A stretch of 64,000 bases of DNA from Wohlfahrtiimonas sp. G9077 (GTDB taxonomy: Bacteria > Pseudomonadota > Gammaproteobacteria > Cardiobacteriales > Wohlfahrtiimonadaceae), in contig NZ_NEFD01000003.1 in NCBI RefSeq assembly GCF_002252155.1, positions 186,001-250,000 of the forward strand, given 5' to 3'. The first letter of the stretch is position 1; every line of letters starts with the position of its first letter. Under the pieces are notes generated by a model, which worked only from the letters and a program-made list of their open reading frames with translations, had not been told where the DNA came from and did not search any database. Below, piece after piece: positions 45,287 to 54,830 of the stretch. Both the position numbers and the translations under genes were made by a program.

Positions 45287-45606
45287 ATATCACAAAAAGT
45301 TTGGTGATTTTGTGTGGTTTAGCGCTCATTGCTGTGGGAATGTTAAAAATTCACACCACACAAGAGCATCGTCATTTATGGCATCAGTACGAAAAAGCAC
45401 TGACGCAAAAAATGGACTACGATACAGAGTGGAACAAACTCAAGTTAGAAGAGAGCATGTTGATTACAGCGGTGTTGATGGACAAAACGATCCGTGATCG
45501 CTTGAACATGGTATTACCTAAACAAGAGAGCATCGTCTATGTGACAGAGAAAAAGACTGCAACATTGGTGAGTGCTCAAAATGATAAAGATCGTTACATT
45601 CAATAA
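45283..45606 (+). CDS. ftsL: Cell division protein FtsL
   Basis: A 107-residue bitopic protein: short cytoplasmic tail, one membrane helix (about residues 7-23) and a periplasmic coiled-coil. FtsL joins FtsB and FtsQ to activate septal synthesis. The GTG start overlaps the rsmH stop (GTGA). Identification rests on topology, size and position between rsmH and ftsI. Confidence 0.9.
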   Translation: MNITKSLVILCGLALIAVGMLKIHTTQEHRHLWHQYEKALTQKMDYDTEWNKLKLEESMLITAVLMDKTIRDRLNMVLPKQESIVYVTEKKTATLVSAQNDKDRYIQ

Positions 45607-45609
45607 TTC

Positions 45610-47364
45610 ATGATGCGTCAAACTCCAAAGAAGCGTCGCTCGAAAAAGGCGAAAAGCAAACGGCCAGTGTTGCCCGGTCAAAATTACCGTCGTGTTTTCG
45701 TGCTGGGTATTTTTTATCTATTAGCGATCGCATTGATGATCAGCGCCTTTGATTTACAGATTCTCAATCAGCAATTTTTGCAATCAGAGAGCAATAACCG
45801 CGTTTTACGCACCCAAAACATTCCTGCGGTGAGAGGGGCAATCATGGATCGCAACCATGAGTCTTTGGCCATCTCGACGGAAGTTTATTCCATTTGGGCA
45901 GACCCCAAAATTTTATTGCCTTATGCGGAGTATTTGCCAGATTTAGCCAAAGCCCTCGACATGAAGGAAAAGCATCTGTATGAGTTATTGACCAAGCGTG
46001 ACAATTCCCGTTTTGTGTGGTTAAAGCGCCAATTGCCGCCCCATGCAACGAATGATGTGGTCAAACTGAATTTACCGGGCGTGACCATTGAAAAAGAGTA
46101 TAAGCGTTATTATCCGGATGCGGAAGTGACCGCCCAGCTCCTTGGCTTTACGAATTCAGAAGATGTGGGTATCGAGGGAATTGAACTGACGTTTGAGGAT
46201 CACCTCAAAGGTAAAATGGGCAAAAAACAGGTGGTGAAAGATTCGGCCAACCGCATCATTGATCAGTTTAAATTGATAGAAGGGGCAGAGTCTGGTAAGA
46301 ATTTGGTGCTCACCATTGATCGACGCATTCAATTGGCCGCTTATCAAGCCCTTAAAAATGCCATCATTGAGCATAAGGCAAAAAGCGGCACAGCCATGGT
46401 GGTGGATGCTTGGACGGGCGAAGTGCTGGCATTGGTCAGTCAGCCATCGGGGAACCCCAATAATTTGCAGCACCGCATTCCTGAAATGATGAAAAACCGC
46501 GCCATTGCCGATGTCTATGAGCCAGGTTCCACCATTAAGCCTTTTGTGATTGCCCTTGGCCTTGAGTCTAAAAAATGGCGCCCAACGAGCGTTGTGCCAA
46601 CCGGTTATCAATTCATGGTGAGCGGCAATGCCATCAAAGACGTGTCTAAATCAGAATCCATGGATTTGATCACCGTACTGGTGAAGTCGAGTAATATTGG
46701 TGTGGCGCGTGTGGCTTTATCGATGCCGCCTGAAGTTTTGTGGAATTTATACAAATCCTTAGGCATTGGCCATAAAACGGGCTTAGGCATTGTCGGTGAG
46801 CAAGCAGGCCATTTGGGCAGCGTTCGCCCTTGGCAGCGCAATCAGTTTGAGCATGCCACCAAATCCTTTGGGTATGGCATCAGCTTAAATACGGCACAAT
46901 TGGCACAGATGTATTCTGTGTTTGCCAATGGTGGCGTTTATGAGCCTTTAAAAATTGTCAAAGATTTACCTGCCCAAACGGATCAACAGCGCCGCCGGAT
47001 TTTCTCAAAACAAGTGGCAGCCTCGATGGTGGGCATGCTTGAAAAAGTGATCACCAACAATCCCAACTCAAAAGCGAAGGTTCAACATTATCGCGTGGCC
47101 GGTAAATCGGGTACAGCGCGTAAAATTGAAAAAGGACGCTATAGTAATACCAAACACCGGGCATTTTTTGCAGGCTTTGGCCCCATCTCAAATCCGCGCT
47201 ATGTTGTGGTGGTGATGATTGATGAGCCTTCTGCCGGTCAATATTATGGTGGCGCGGTCGCAGCACCTGTATTTGCTGAAATTATGGGTGATACGCTGCG
47301 CATTTTGAATGTCAAACCCGATGGTTTAGCGGAGCTACCTAAACTACAAATGTTATCCCACTGA
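45610..47364 (+). CDS. ftsI: Peptidoglycan D,D-transpeptidase FtsI (PBP3)
   Basis: A 584-residue class B penicillin-binding protein: one N-terminal membrane anchor, the pedestal domain, and a transpeptidase with STIK (in EPGSTIKPF), SSN (in KSSNIGVAR) and KSGTA. It cross-links septal peptidoglycan with FtsW. Little ribosome-binding sequence is visible, so translation may rely on coupling to ftsL (3-bp gap). Confidence 0.96.
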   Translation: MMRQTPKKRRSKKAKSKRPVLPGQNYRRVFVLGIFYLLAIALMISAFDLQILNQQFLQSESNNRVLRTQNIPAVRGAIMDRNHESLAISTEVYSIWADPKILLPYAEYLPDLAKALDMKEKHLYELLTKRDNSRFVWLKRQLPPHATNDVVKLNLPGVTIEKEYKRYYPDAEVTAQLLGFTNSEDVGIEGIELTFEDHLKGKMGKKQVVKDSANRIIDQFKLIEGAESGKNLVLTIDRRIQLAAYQALKNAIIEHKAKSGTAMVVDAWTGEVLALVSQPSGNPNNLQHRIPEMMKNRAIADVYEPGSTIKPFVIALGLESKKWRPTSVVPTGYQFMVSGNAIKDVSKSESMDLITVLVKSSNIGVARVALSMPPEVLWNLYKSLGIGHKTGLGIVGEQAGHLGSVRPWQRNQFEHATKSFGYGISLNTAQLAQMYSVFANGGVYEPLKIVKDLPAQTDQQRRRIFSKQVAASMVGMLEKVITNNPNSKAKVQHYRVAGKSGTARKIEKGRYSNTKHRAFFAGFGPISNPRYVVVVMIDEPSAGQYYGGAVAAPVFAEIMGDTLRILNVKPDGLAELPKLQMLSH

Positions 47365-47377
47365 TAAGGAAAACCCC

Positions 47378-48862
47378 ATGAAACTTTTACACTTATTTCC
47401 AACGCTTGAACTGCCCATTTCGTTGCAAGAAGTGACGGTCTCGGGGTTGTCGTCAGACAGTCGCTATGCGCAAAAAGGCGATCTCTTTTTTGCATTGCAA
47501 GGGGCAAATGGTCACGGTTTAGATTATATGGATGCATTGCGTGAAACCGGCATTGCCGCGATCTTTTATGAAGGTGAACCGAGCAATGTACCGGCTGACA
47601 TTCCAACGATGCAAGTTGAAAACATTCACACACTGATTCAACATGCGGCAACAACGTTTTATGCTGCTGCTTTGCAAAAATCGAACATTGTGGGCATCAC
47701 TGGCACAGAAGGCAAAACATCAGTGGCGATGTTTACAGCCGTTGCACTGCAAAAATTGGGCCGAGCGGTGGGAATGATTGGCACCAATGGCATTGGTCCA
47801 TTGGATAATCTGAAAGAAAATACACACACAACGCCGGATTTTCTTGCGCTTTACCGCTCCATTGATGAGATTGTGGCGGCGTTTGAAACCGCTAAATCTG
47901 TGGACATTGTCTTAGAAGTCACGTCCCACGCTTTAGATCAAGGGCGCGTGGCCGGTTTATCTTTTGCCGTGTCAACCTTTTTAAACCTTGCCCGTGATCA
48001 CTTAGATTACCACGAAACGGTGGCCAATTATCGCGCCGCGAAAGAGCGCTTATTTAATGAGTATCCATCGATTGCCTCAGTGTTGAACATTGATGATGTT
48101 GTTGGATATGATTTATTTAAGGCTTTACAAGCAAAAGGTGACCGTGCGTTGTATCCCTTTGGTGCACAAGCGTGCGCGCATGAGAACTATTTACGCATTT
48201 CAGAGATTGATCTGCATGCCCAAGGTTTACGTTTTACATTGACGCATCAAGGGCAATCTTATGCCATTGAGAGCCCCTTGTATGGTCACTTTAATGCATA
48301 TAATTTGGTGGCGATGGTGGGTAATTTACTCGCGCTTGGCATCGAGATGCCGCGCATCATTGCCTTATTGCCTCAGATCACTTTGGTGAAAGGGCGCATG
48401 GAGGCGATCTTTTTAGACAATGGCGCGGTGGCGGTGATTGATTACGCTCATAAGCCTAACGCTTTATTACAAGTGTTAAAAGCCTTGAAAAAACACATTC
48501 CAAACGGCGATTTATACTGTATTTTTGGTTGTGGCGGTGATCGTGATCGTGGCAAACGTCCATTGATGGCGGAGATTGCCGAAGCGAATGCCGATCATGT
48601 GATTGTGACCAATGATAATCCGCGCACTGAAGATGATGTGGCCATCAGTAATGAGATTTTCACAGGTTTTAAAGCCCCTGAAAAAGTGGCGCGCATTTTA
48701 GATCGCAAATCGGCCATTGAACATGCCATTGGCGTGGCCAAAGCCGGTGACATTGTATTGATTGCCGGTAAAGGACATGAAGATTACCAAATCATTGGTC
48801 ACACTAAACACCATTTTTCCGATGCTGAAATTGTTGCAGCATTCATTACACAGGATCGTTGA
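47378..48862 (+). CDS. murE: UDP-MurNAc-tripeptide synthetase MurE (meso-diaminopimelate ligase)
   Basis: A 494-residue Mur ligase. It carries the P-loop GITGTEGKTSV, the carbamylated-Lys region and DNPR (VTNDNPRTED), the hallmark of enzymes adding meso-diaminopimelate. The usual P-loop Asn-Gly-Lys-Thr-Thr reads Glu-Gly-Lys-Thr-Ser here, a mild departure that keeps the key Lys and Thr. Confidence 0.95.
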   Translation: MKLLHLFPTLELPISLQEVTVSGLSSDSRYAQKGDLFFALQGANGHGLDYMDALRETGIAAIFYEGEPSNVPADIPTMQVENIHTLIQHAATTFYAAALQKSNIVGITGTEGKTSVAMFTAVALQKLGRAVGMIGTNGIGPLDNLKENTHTTPDFLALYRSIDEIVAAFETAKSVDIVLEVTSHALDQGRVAGLSFAVSTFLNLARDHLDYHETVANYRAAKERLFNEYPSIASVLNIDDVVGYDLFKALQAKGDRALYPFGAQACAHENYLRISEIDLHAQGLRFTLTHQGQSYAIESPLYGHFNAYNLVAMVGNLLALGIEMPRIIALLPQITLVKGRMEAIFLDNGAVAVIDYAHKPNALLQVLKALKKHIPNGDLYCIFGCGGDRDRGKRPLMAEIAEANADHVIVTNDNPRTEDDVAISNEIFTGFKAPEKVARILDRKSAIEHAIGVAKAGDIVLIAGKGHEDYQIIGHTKHHFSDAEIVAAFITQDR

Positions 48863-48868
48863 TATTGT

Positions 48869-50218
48869 ATGAAACTTTCACAAGCAGCCCAAATCCTACA
48901 AGGTGAGCTCAAAGGCATTGATGCCATTTTTTATGGTGCATCCACCGATACGCGCTTGATCCAAGCCGGCCAGCTCTTTTTTGCATGGAAAGGCGATAAG
49001 CACGATGCCCATAATTTTTTGGACAGCATTGAGGCAAAAGGTGCCATTGGTGCCGTGGTTGAGCGTTATACGCCTTCTGTGAACATCAGCCAAATTGTGG
49101 TCAAAGACAGTCAAAAGGCGCTTGGCATGTTGGCAAAAGCATGGATGGACGATTGGCAAGGCACAACGGTTGCCTTGACGGGATCCAATGGCAAAACCAC
49201 ATTAAAAGAGATGATTGCCTCCATTTTGCGTGGCAAAGGAGCAACGCTGGCCACAGAAGGTAACTATAACAATCATGTGGGCTGTCCTTTGACGATTTTA
49301 AAGCTCACAGATCAATATGAATATGCCGTGTTAGAAATGGGTGCCAATCACTTTGATGAGATTCGTTATTTAACGCACATTGCGCGCCCTGATGTGGCAA
49401 TTCTCAACAATGCAGGGCCTTGTCATTTAGAAGGGTTTGGCAGTATTGAAGGGGTTGCCCGCGCAAAAGGTGAAATCTTTGAAGGATTAAAACCGGGCGG
49501 CGCGGCCATCATCAATCAAGATGATGATTATGCCGATTATTGGCACAGCCTGAATACAGAAAATCGCATTTTAACTTTTGGCATTCGCAACAATGCCGAT
49601 GTGATGGCTAAAAACATCAGCGGTCAATCGTTTGATTTGGTGATTCATGGTCAATCAGTGCCCGTGACGCTAGCGCTGGTGGGCATTCATAACATTTTAA
49701 ATGCTTGTGCGGCTGCGGCGGCAACGTTTGCCCTTGGTGCCACGTTAGATGAGATCAAAACGGGGCTTGAGAATCTGCACTGCGTCAAAGGGCGCTTAGA
49801 GAAGATTCAGCTCAGTGATCATCACATTTTGCTCAATGATGCCTATAACGGCAATCCGGCCTCTTTACGCGCTGGCATTGATGCCTTAGAGGGGATTGCG
49901 GATCATACATGGCTTGTGCTCGGCGACATGCGTGAGCTCGGCACACAAGCGGTACAAATGCATGAAGAGTGCGGCCGCTATGCAAAAGTGCGCGGTTTTG
50001 ATCAGTTATTGGCCTTAGGAGAAATGGCGGCAAAGAGCGCAAAAGCCTTTGGCGAAGGTGGGCAAGTCTATGCAGATCATGATGGGATCATAGATCACAT
50101 TAACCAAGCATTGGCAACACTGAAAGATGAATCGGTCGCCATTTTGGTGAAGGGTTCTAATTCCATGAAAATGTATTTAATTGCCGAGGCGATGGTTCAA
50201 AAAGAGAAGGAAGTTTAA
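48869..50218 (+). CDS. murF: UDP-MurNAc-tripeptide:D-Ala-D-Ala ligase MurF
   Basis: A 449-residue Mur ligase with P-loop ALTGSNGKTTLKEM, VLEMGANHFDEI and NDAYNGNPASL. It adds D-Ala-D-Ala to complete the pentapeptide. It is 6 bp after murE, and mraY starts at its stop codon. Confidence 0.96.
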   Translation: MKLSQAAQILQGELKGIDAIFYGASTDTRLIQAGQLFFAWKGDKHDAHNFLDSIEAKGAIGAVVERYTPSVNISQIVVKDSQKALGMLAKAWMDDWQGTTVALTGSNGKTTLKEMIASILRGKGATLATEGNYNNHVGCPLTILKLTDQYEYAVLEMGANHFDEIRYLTHIARPDVAILNNAGPCHLEGFGSIEGVARAKGEIFEGLKPGGAAIINQDDDYADYWHSLNTENRILTFGIRNNADVMAKNISGQSFDLVIHGQSVPVTLALVGIHNILNACAAAAATFALGATLDEIKTGLENLHCVKGRLEKIQLSDHHILLNDAYNGNPASLRAGIDALEGIADHTWLVLGDMRELGTQAVQMHEECGRYAKVRGFDQLLALGEMAAKSAKAFGEGGQVYADHDGIIDHINQALATLKDESVAILVKGSNSMKMYLIAEAMVQKEKEV

Positions 50219-51301
50219 ATGTTATATGCGTTACTCACCTACTTAGCCGAGCATCAATGGGGTGCTTTGCGAGTGTTTCAATATTTATCGATGCGTGGCA
50301 TCTGTGCTGTGTTAACAGCGCTTGTGTTTGCGCTCTTTTTTGGTCCGAAATTCATTCGTAAATTGCAGGCCAATCAAATTGGGCAGTTTGTGCGTGATGA
50401 TGGTCCGCAATCCCATTTATCCAAAAAAGGGACGCCAACGATGGGCGGCGTGCTCATCATCGCGAGCATTTCTGTGGCGGTGTTATTGTGGGCTGACTTA
50501 AGCAACATCAATGTTTGGGTTGTGATGGGCGTGTTGTGGGGCTTTGGTTATGTGGGCTTCATTGATGACTATCGTAAAGTGGTGAAAAAGCAATCCCTTG
50601 GGCTGCGTGCGAAAGAAAAATATCTCTATTTAACGATTGGCGGCTTATTGGCAGCAGTGATTTTGTACTACAACGCAGGCGAACAGGGCACGCAATTGCT
50701 CATTCCATATTTTAAAGAGTGGTACATTCCTTTGGGTATTTTCTTCATTCCATTTGTCTACTTTGTGATTGTGGGTGCCAGTAATGCCGTGAATTTAACC
50801 GATGGTTTAGATGGCTTGGCCATCATGCCCACCATTTTAATTGCCGCAGCGCTTGCCATTTTTGCCTATGCCACAGGGCATGTTGAATTTGCCAACTATT
50901 TAGCGATTCCATATGTACAAGGCGCCGGTGAAATGGCCATCATTTGTGCTGCCATCTTTGGCGCCGGCTTAGGGTTTTTGTGGTTCAATACTTATCCTGC
51001 TCAAGTGTTTATGGGCGATGTTGGGGCATTGGCATTGGGTGGTGCATTGGGGGCAATCTCTGTTGTGGTGCGCCAAGAGCTCGTATTTTTCATCATGAGT
51101 GGTTTATTTGTGGTGGAAACATTGTCTGTCTTTATTCAAGTGGGTTCATATCGCATGTTTAAAAAGCGCGTCTTTAGAATGGCGCCGATCCATCATCACT
51201 TTGAGCTCAAAGGTTGGCCAGAGCCACGCGTGATTGTGCGTTTTTGGATTTTAACGGTGATTTTGGTATTAATTGGTTTAGCATCCCTTAAAATCCGTTA
51301 A
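50219..51301 (+). CDS. mraY: Phospho-MurNAc-pentapeptide transferase MraY
   Basis: A 360-residue membrane protein with about ten helices. Motifs are [17 protein letters not shown], the Mg-binding IDDYRKV and [10 protein letters not shown], and the [11 protein letters not shown] loop. It makes lipid I. It is the last dcw gene here; murD, ftsW and murG do not follow. Confidence 0.97.
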   Translation: MLYALLTYLAEHQWGALRVFQYLSMRGICAVLTALVFALFFGPKFIRKLQANQIGQFVRDDGPQSHLSKKGTPTMGGVLIIASISVAVLLWADLSNINVWVVMGVLWGFGYVGFIDDYRKVVKKQSLGLRAKEKYLYLTIGGLLAAVILYYNAGEQGTQLLIPYFKEWYIPLGIFFIPFVYFVIVGASNAVNLTDGLDGLAIMPTILIAAALAIFAYATGHVEFANYLAIPYVQGAGEMAIICAAIFGAGLGFLWFNTYPAQVFMGDVGALALGGALGAISVVVRQELVFFIMSGLFVVETLSVFIQVGSYRMFKKRVFRMAPIHHHFELKGWPEPRVIVRFWILTVILVLIGLASLKIR

Positions 51302-51303
51302 GC

Positions 51304-51903
51304 ATGACCGAAACCTACTTTGAAATTGCCGCTGATGTGCACTCAGAATTTACCGAGCAAAAGAGTAAATTTCTGGGTTTTGCCCATCGAGTGCAATCTG
51401 AAGAGGCGGCAAAAGCCATCATTGCTGAGTTGCGTGCTTTGCACCCGAATGCCAATCATGTGTGTTATGCCTATCGTTTAGGGCAACATTATGAGCGCTA
51501 TCGTTTCAGTGATGATGGTGAGCCAGGCGGTACAGCAGGGCGCCCAATTTTTGGGCAGATCGAAGCCTTTAAAGTCACCAATGTTTTGGTGGCGGTGGTG
51601 CGCTATTTTGGTGGCATTAAACTTGGCACGGGCGGCCTTGTGGCCAATTATCAGAAGTCTGCACGCCTAACATTAGACGCAGCTCAAGTGATTGAGCATA
51701 AAATTTTACAATCCCTACAATTCGTTTATGATTATGATGTAACCAGTGATATTCAACAACTGTTACATGTGTCAAAAGCGGTGGTCAAAGCCACCGATTA
51801 TGCAGAACGTTGTGTATGCACAGTGGCGCTTGAGCCATCGCAAATCGACGATTTTCAACATAAATTGATACAAATAAAAAACACGCAGTTACTCAGTCCT
51901 TAA
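51304..51903 (+). CDS. yigZ: YigZ/IMPACT family protein
   Basis: A 199-residue protein with the N-terminal IMPACT domain (RFSDDGEPGGTAGRPI and VRYFGGIKLGTGGLV) and the small C-terminal DUF1949 domain. Function uncertain; related proteins affect translation factors. It begins 2 nt after mraY and is probably on the same transcript. Confidence 0.93.
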   Translation: MTETYFEIAADVHSEFTEQKSKFLGFAHRVQSEEAAKAIIAELRALHPNANHVCYAYRLGQHYERYRFSDDGEPGGTAGRPIFGQIEAFKVTNVLVAVVRYFGGIKLGTGGLVANYQKSARLTLDAAQVIEHKILQSLQFVYDYDVTSDIQQLLHVSKAVVKATDYAERCVCTVALEPSQIDDFQHKLIQIKNTQLLSP

Positions 51904-51944
51904 CAGATGCCAATGGATCATTGGCCCGTGATATAAAGTGAGCA

Positions 51945-52388
51945 ATGATGCAGGTGTGGAAACGTTTGATGATTGTAATGTTGGTTGTGTTTTCCGTCAC
52001 GCTTGCATGGAGCCGAACATATGATGAGCTCGTGTGGCACAATGGCCATGTGCAATATGTGGTCTTGCATCATCCTGAGCGGGCAGAATTTGAAATTCAA
52101 CGCACACAATTTGCCAATCAGCCCATTCATCCGCCGACAGCCATTTTTATTCTATCTGCAAATGTCACAGCCTTTGAAGAAGAGTATCTCTACTCATTTT
52201 TATCCCAAATCTTTAATTTAACCAGCATTTATACCAATACGGATCATGATCCGAACCCTGATTGTGTGGTGCATTTATGCCAATCTAACAGTTATCATTG
52301 TGTACGCGTCAGTACGCAACTCTTTGAGCATCAAGGGGATCGCTTTGTATTTGACCGCTATATGCAAAGCTTATCTTGGCCAGAATAA
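51945..52388 (+). CDS. Hypothetical exported protein
   Basis: A 147-residue protein that I do not recognise. An N-terminal hydrophobic segment (LMIVMLVVFSVTLAW) looks like a signal peptide. The mature part is about 120 residues with three cysteines close together (CVVHLC, YHC) and several aromatic residues. Start choice between two adjacent ATGs is unclear. It lies after yigZ and before a bidirectional terminator, so it ends the division operon or is a separate short unit. Confidence 0.65.
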   Translation: MMQVWKRLMIVMLVVFSVTLAWSRTYDELVWHNGHVQYVVLHHPERAEFEIQRTQFANQPIHPPTAIFILSANVTAFEEEYLYSFLSQIFNLTSIYTNTDHDPNPDCVVHLCQSNSYHCVRVSTQLFEHQGDRFVFDRYMQSLSWPE

Positions 52389-52410
52389 AAAACCCTGCAA
52401 GCAGGGTTTT
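52389..52410. terminator. Bidirectional terminator
   Basis: Perfect stem AAAACCCTGC/GCAGGGTTTT with a 2-nt loop, between convergent genes. Confidence 0.85.
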
Positions 52411-52432
52411 AGCATCAATGGTTTAATGTCAT

Positions 52433-53230
52433 TTATTTAAAACTGTCTGGAAAATCTAAGGTGCCCACAAATTGATTGAGCGCCCAGTGATTTTTAATGC
52501 CTTTTTTGATGGCTTCTTTGGCTTCAAAAACAGATTCACGTGGGGAGAAGCCTTTGCAAAGGTTTGCAGCCACATGTGCGGCAAATGTACAGCCTAAACC
52601 ATGTGTATGATGGGTATCGATGAAATCACCTTCCATTAAGATGAATTCATGGCCATCATAAAATAGATCGCCCGAAGTTTTAGGTTCCATCACGCGGCCA
52701 ACATTGGTGATGGCCACAGCTTTACAGCCTAAGGCAAGAATGCGGCGCGCCGCTTCTTTGGCTTCTTCGTAGCTTGTGATCTCTTCCATATCAGCCAATT
52801 GCGCTGCTTCAAATAAGTTTGGCGTTGTGACAGTGGCATGTTTGATCAAATGTGTTTGGATGGCTTTTGCATGCTCAGGGAATAAAGGTTTATTGCCTTT
52901 ACACACCATCACAGGATCGACAACCACAGGCACTTTTTTGGACCAAGTGTTTAAATAGCCGTCCACATTCTCAATGATGGCAGGCGTTGGCAACATGCCA
53001 AGTTTAATCGCATCGACGCCCACGCCATCAAGGGCCGTTTTAATTTGAGCATCAATCACGGGCAATTCAATGGGAAATACACCGTGTGACCATGTGTCCG
53101 TTTCCATCGTCACGATCACTGTGAGGGCAGAAAAGCCATACAAATCATGCTTAGCAAAGGTGCGTAAATCCGCTTGAATGCCAGCGCCGCCGCTTGAGTC
53201 TGAACCTGCAATGGTCAATATCTTTTTCAT
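52433..53230 (-). CDS. pdxK: Pyridoxine/pyridoxal kinase of the ThiD-like (Bacillus PdxK) type
   Basis: A 265-residue ribokinase-fold enzyme. GSDSSGGAGIQADLRTF and GLGCTFAAH place it in the ThiD/PdxK clan. Several stretches (VIVTMETDTWSHGVFPIE, DGVGVDAIKLGMLPT, VDPVMVCKGNKPLFPEHAKA, ALNQFVG) agree better with Bacillus-type PdxK than with ThiD, as I recall those sequences. It would phosphorylate pyridoxal/pyridoxine, possibly also hydroxymethylpyrimidine. It stands alone, not in a thiamine operon. Confidence 0.72.
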   Translation of the reverse strand: MKKILTIAGSDSSGGAGIQADLRTFAKHDLYGFSALTVIVTMETDTWSHGVFPIELPVIDAQIKTALDGVGVDAIKLGMLPTPAIIENVDGYLNTWSKKVPVVVDPVMVCKGNKPLFPEHAKAIQTHLIKHATVTTPNLFEAAQLADMEEITSYEEAKEAARRILALGCKAVAITNVGRVMEPKTSGDLFYDGHEFILMEGDFIDTHHTHGLGCTFAAHVAANLCKGFSPRESVFEAKEAIKKGIKNHWALNQFVGTLDFPDSFK

Positions 53231-53281
53231 CGAAAATCCTTTGTGTTATATCCAGCAAATTAGGTGGAAAATATAGAGTAC

Positions 53282-53310
53282 AAAAAAAAGCTCTAAATTT
53301 ATAGAGCTTT
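53282..53310 (-). terminator. Terminator after hemN
   Basis: On the minus strand, stem AAAGCTCTA/TAGAGCTTT with a 6-nt loop and a long T-run, just past the hemN stop. Confidence 0.85.
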
Positions 53311-53322
53311 TCAGGAAGTTTT

Positions 53323-54699
53323 TTAAATGACGCGGGAGAAGCGTTGATCATTTTTTTGCAAATAGGCATCAAACACCATGCCAATGTTGCGAATGAGTAA
53401 GCGGCCGCGATCTTGCACGTAATAGGTATCGCCCTCAACAACGATTAAGCCATCGGGCGCCATTGCACGTAGATCTTCCAATTCGATTTTAAAGTGTTCT
53501 TTGGCATCGATGTTAAAGCGGCGGCTGACATCATTGATGTCGAGCTTTAAGTTACACATAAGCTCTGTGATCACATAACGGCGAAGTTCATCTTCAGGTG
53601 TTAAGGTGACGCCGCGCCAAATCGGCAACTGTTCGCTGTTGATCACCGCTTCATAATCGGGCATATCTTTGACATTTTGTGCGTAGATGTTGCCAATTTG
53701 CGAGATGGAAGATAAGCCCATGCCCACCAAATCACAATCAGAATGAGTGCTGTAACCTTGGAAGTTGCGGTACAAATTGCCTTCACGTTGGGCGATCGCC
53801 AATTGATCGGTTGGTTTTGCAAAGTGATCCATGCCAATGTACACGTAGCCTGCCTCTGTTAAGCGCTCAATGATGTTTTTAAGGATCAAGAGCTTCTCTT
53901 CAGGCTTTGGCATGTCTTCTGCGTTCATCTGCTTTTGTGTTTTAAAGAGATGCGGCATGTGCGCATAGTTAAAGACAGATAAACGATCAGGAGAGATCTC
54001 AATCATCTCTTCTAATGTTTGATTAAACGTGTCCACTGTTTGGAAGGGCAAGCCATAAATCAAATCCACCGAGATGGAGCTAAAACCACATTCGCGCGCA
54101 GCGGTTAAGGTTTCAAGGGTGATCTCTTTAGGCTGAATGCGGTTGACGGCCACTTGCACTTTCGGGTTAAAGTCTTGCACGCCCATGCTCAAACGGTTAA
54201 AACCGATGCTGCGTAAAAAGCGCACTGTGTCCGCATTTGCTTCACGTGGGTCCACTTCAATGGAGTATTCGCCTTGATCTTGATCGAGCAATGTGAAGTG
54301 TTTAGCGGTGGCATCCATCACCGTGAGCATTTCATCACGGGATAAAAATGTGGGCGTGCCGCCGCCCCAATGGAGCTGCTTCACTTTGCGTTGACGATCA
54401 AAAAGATTGCCTTGCATTTCAATCTCTTTGAGTAAATGTTCAACGTAAGGCAAAGAGCGCTTGCGGTTTTTGGTGATGATTTTGTTACAGCCACAGTAAA
54501 AACAGATGGTGTCGCAAAATGGCATGTGGAAATAAAGGGATAAATCACGATCAGATTCATTAGAGGCTAAAGCGGCCTGAATGTAATCCTCACGGGTAAA
54601 TTCGGTGGTAAATTGTACAGCGGTGGGGTAAGAGGTATAACGAGGACCAGCCTTGTCATATTTATCGATGAGTTCACGATTAAAAATAGATTGTGTCAT
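53323..54699 (-). CDS. hemN: Oxygen-independent coproporphyrinogen III oxidase HemN
   Basis: A 458-residue radical-SAM enzyme that makes protoporphyrinogen IX without oxygen. The cluster motif is CDTICFYCGCNK and the SAM-binding HWGGGTPT follows; VDPRE, FNRLSMGVQDF and the C-terminal GRLLIRNIGMVFD match HemN over the full length. The ATG at 54699 is preferred over a TTG at 54708. I saw no convincing FNR site upstream. Confidence 0.95.
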   Translation of the reverse strand: MTQSIFNRELIDKYDKAGPRYTSYPTAVQFTTEFTREDYIQAALASNESDRDLSLYFHMPFCDTICFYCGCNKIITKNRKRSLPYVEHLLKEIEMQGNLFDRQRKVKQLHWGGGTPTFLSRDEMLTVMDATAKHFTLLDQDQGEYSIEVDPREANADTVRFLRSIGFNRLSMGVQDFNPKVQVAVNRIQPKEITLETLTAARECGFSSISVDLIYGLPFQTVDTFNQTLEEMIEISPDRLSVFNYAHMPHLFKTQKQMNAEDMPKPEEKLLILKNIIERLTEAGYVYIGMDHFAKPTDQLAIAQREGNLYRNFQGYSTHSDCDLVGMGLSSISQIGNIYAQNVKDMPDYEAVINSEQLPIWRGVTLTPEDELRRYVITELMCNLKLDINDVSRRFNIDAKEHFKIELEDLRAMAPDGLIVVEGDTYYVQDRGRLLIRNIGMVFDAYLQKNDQRFSRVI

Positions 54700-54830
54700 G
54701 TTGCCCAACTAGTATATTCGTTAATAAAGTAATCATGGGGTATATTGTACTGAATTACACCACAAACTGCGATTTTGTTTTATCGATGGGGCAGATTTAT
54801 ATTCATAATGCATGAAAAAAGGAGCAATTG

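Noticed and set aside
54709-54830. Search for an FNR box upstream of hemN
   Set aside because: No sequence close to TTGATNNNNATCAA was found, although oxygen control would be expected.
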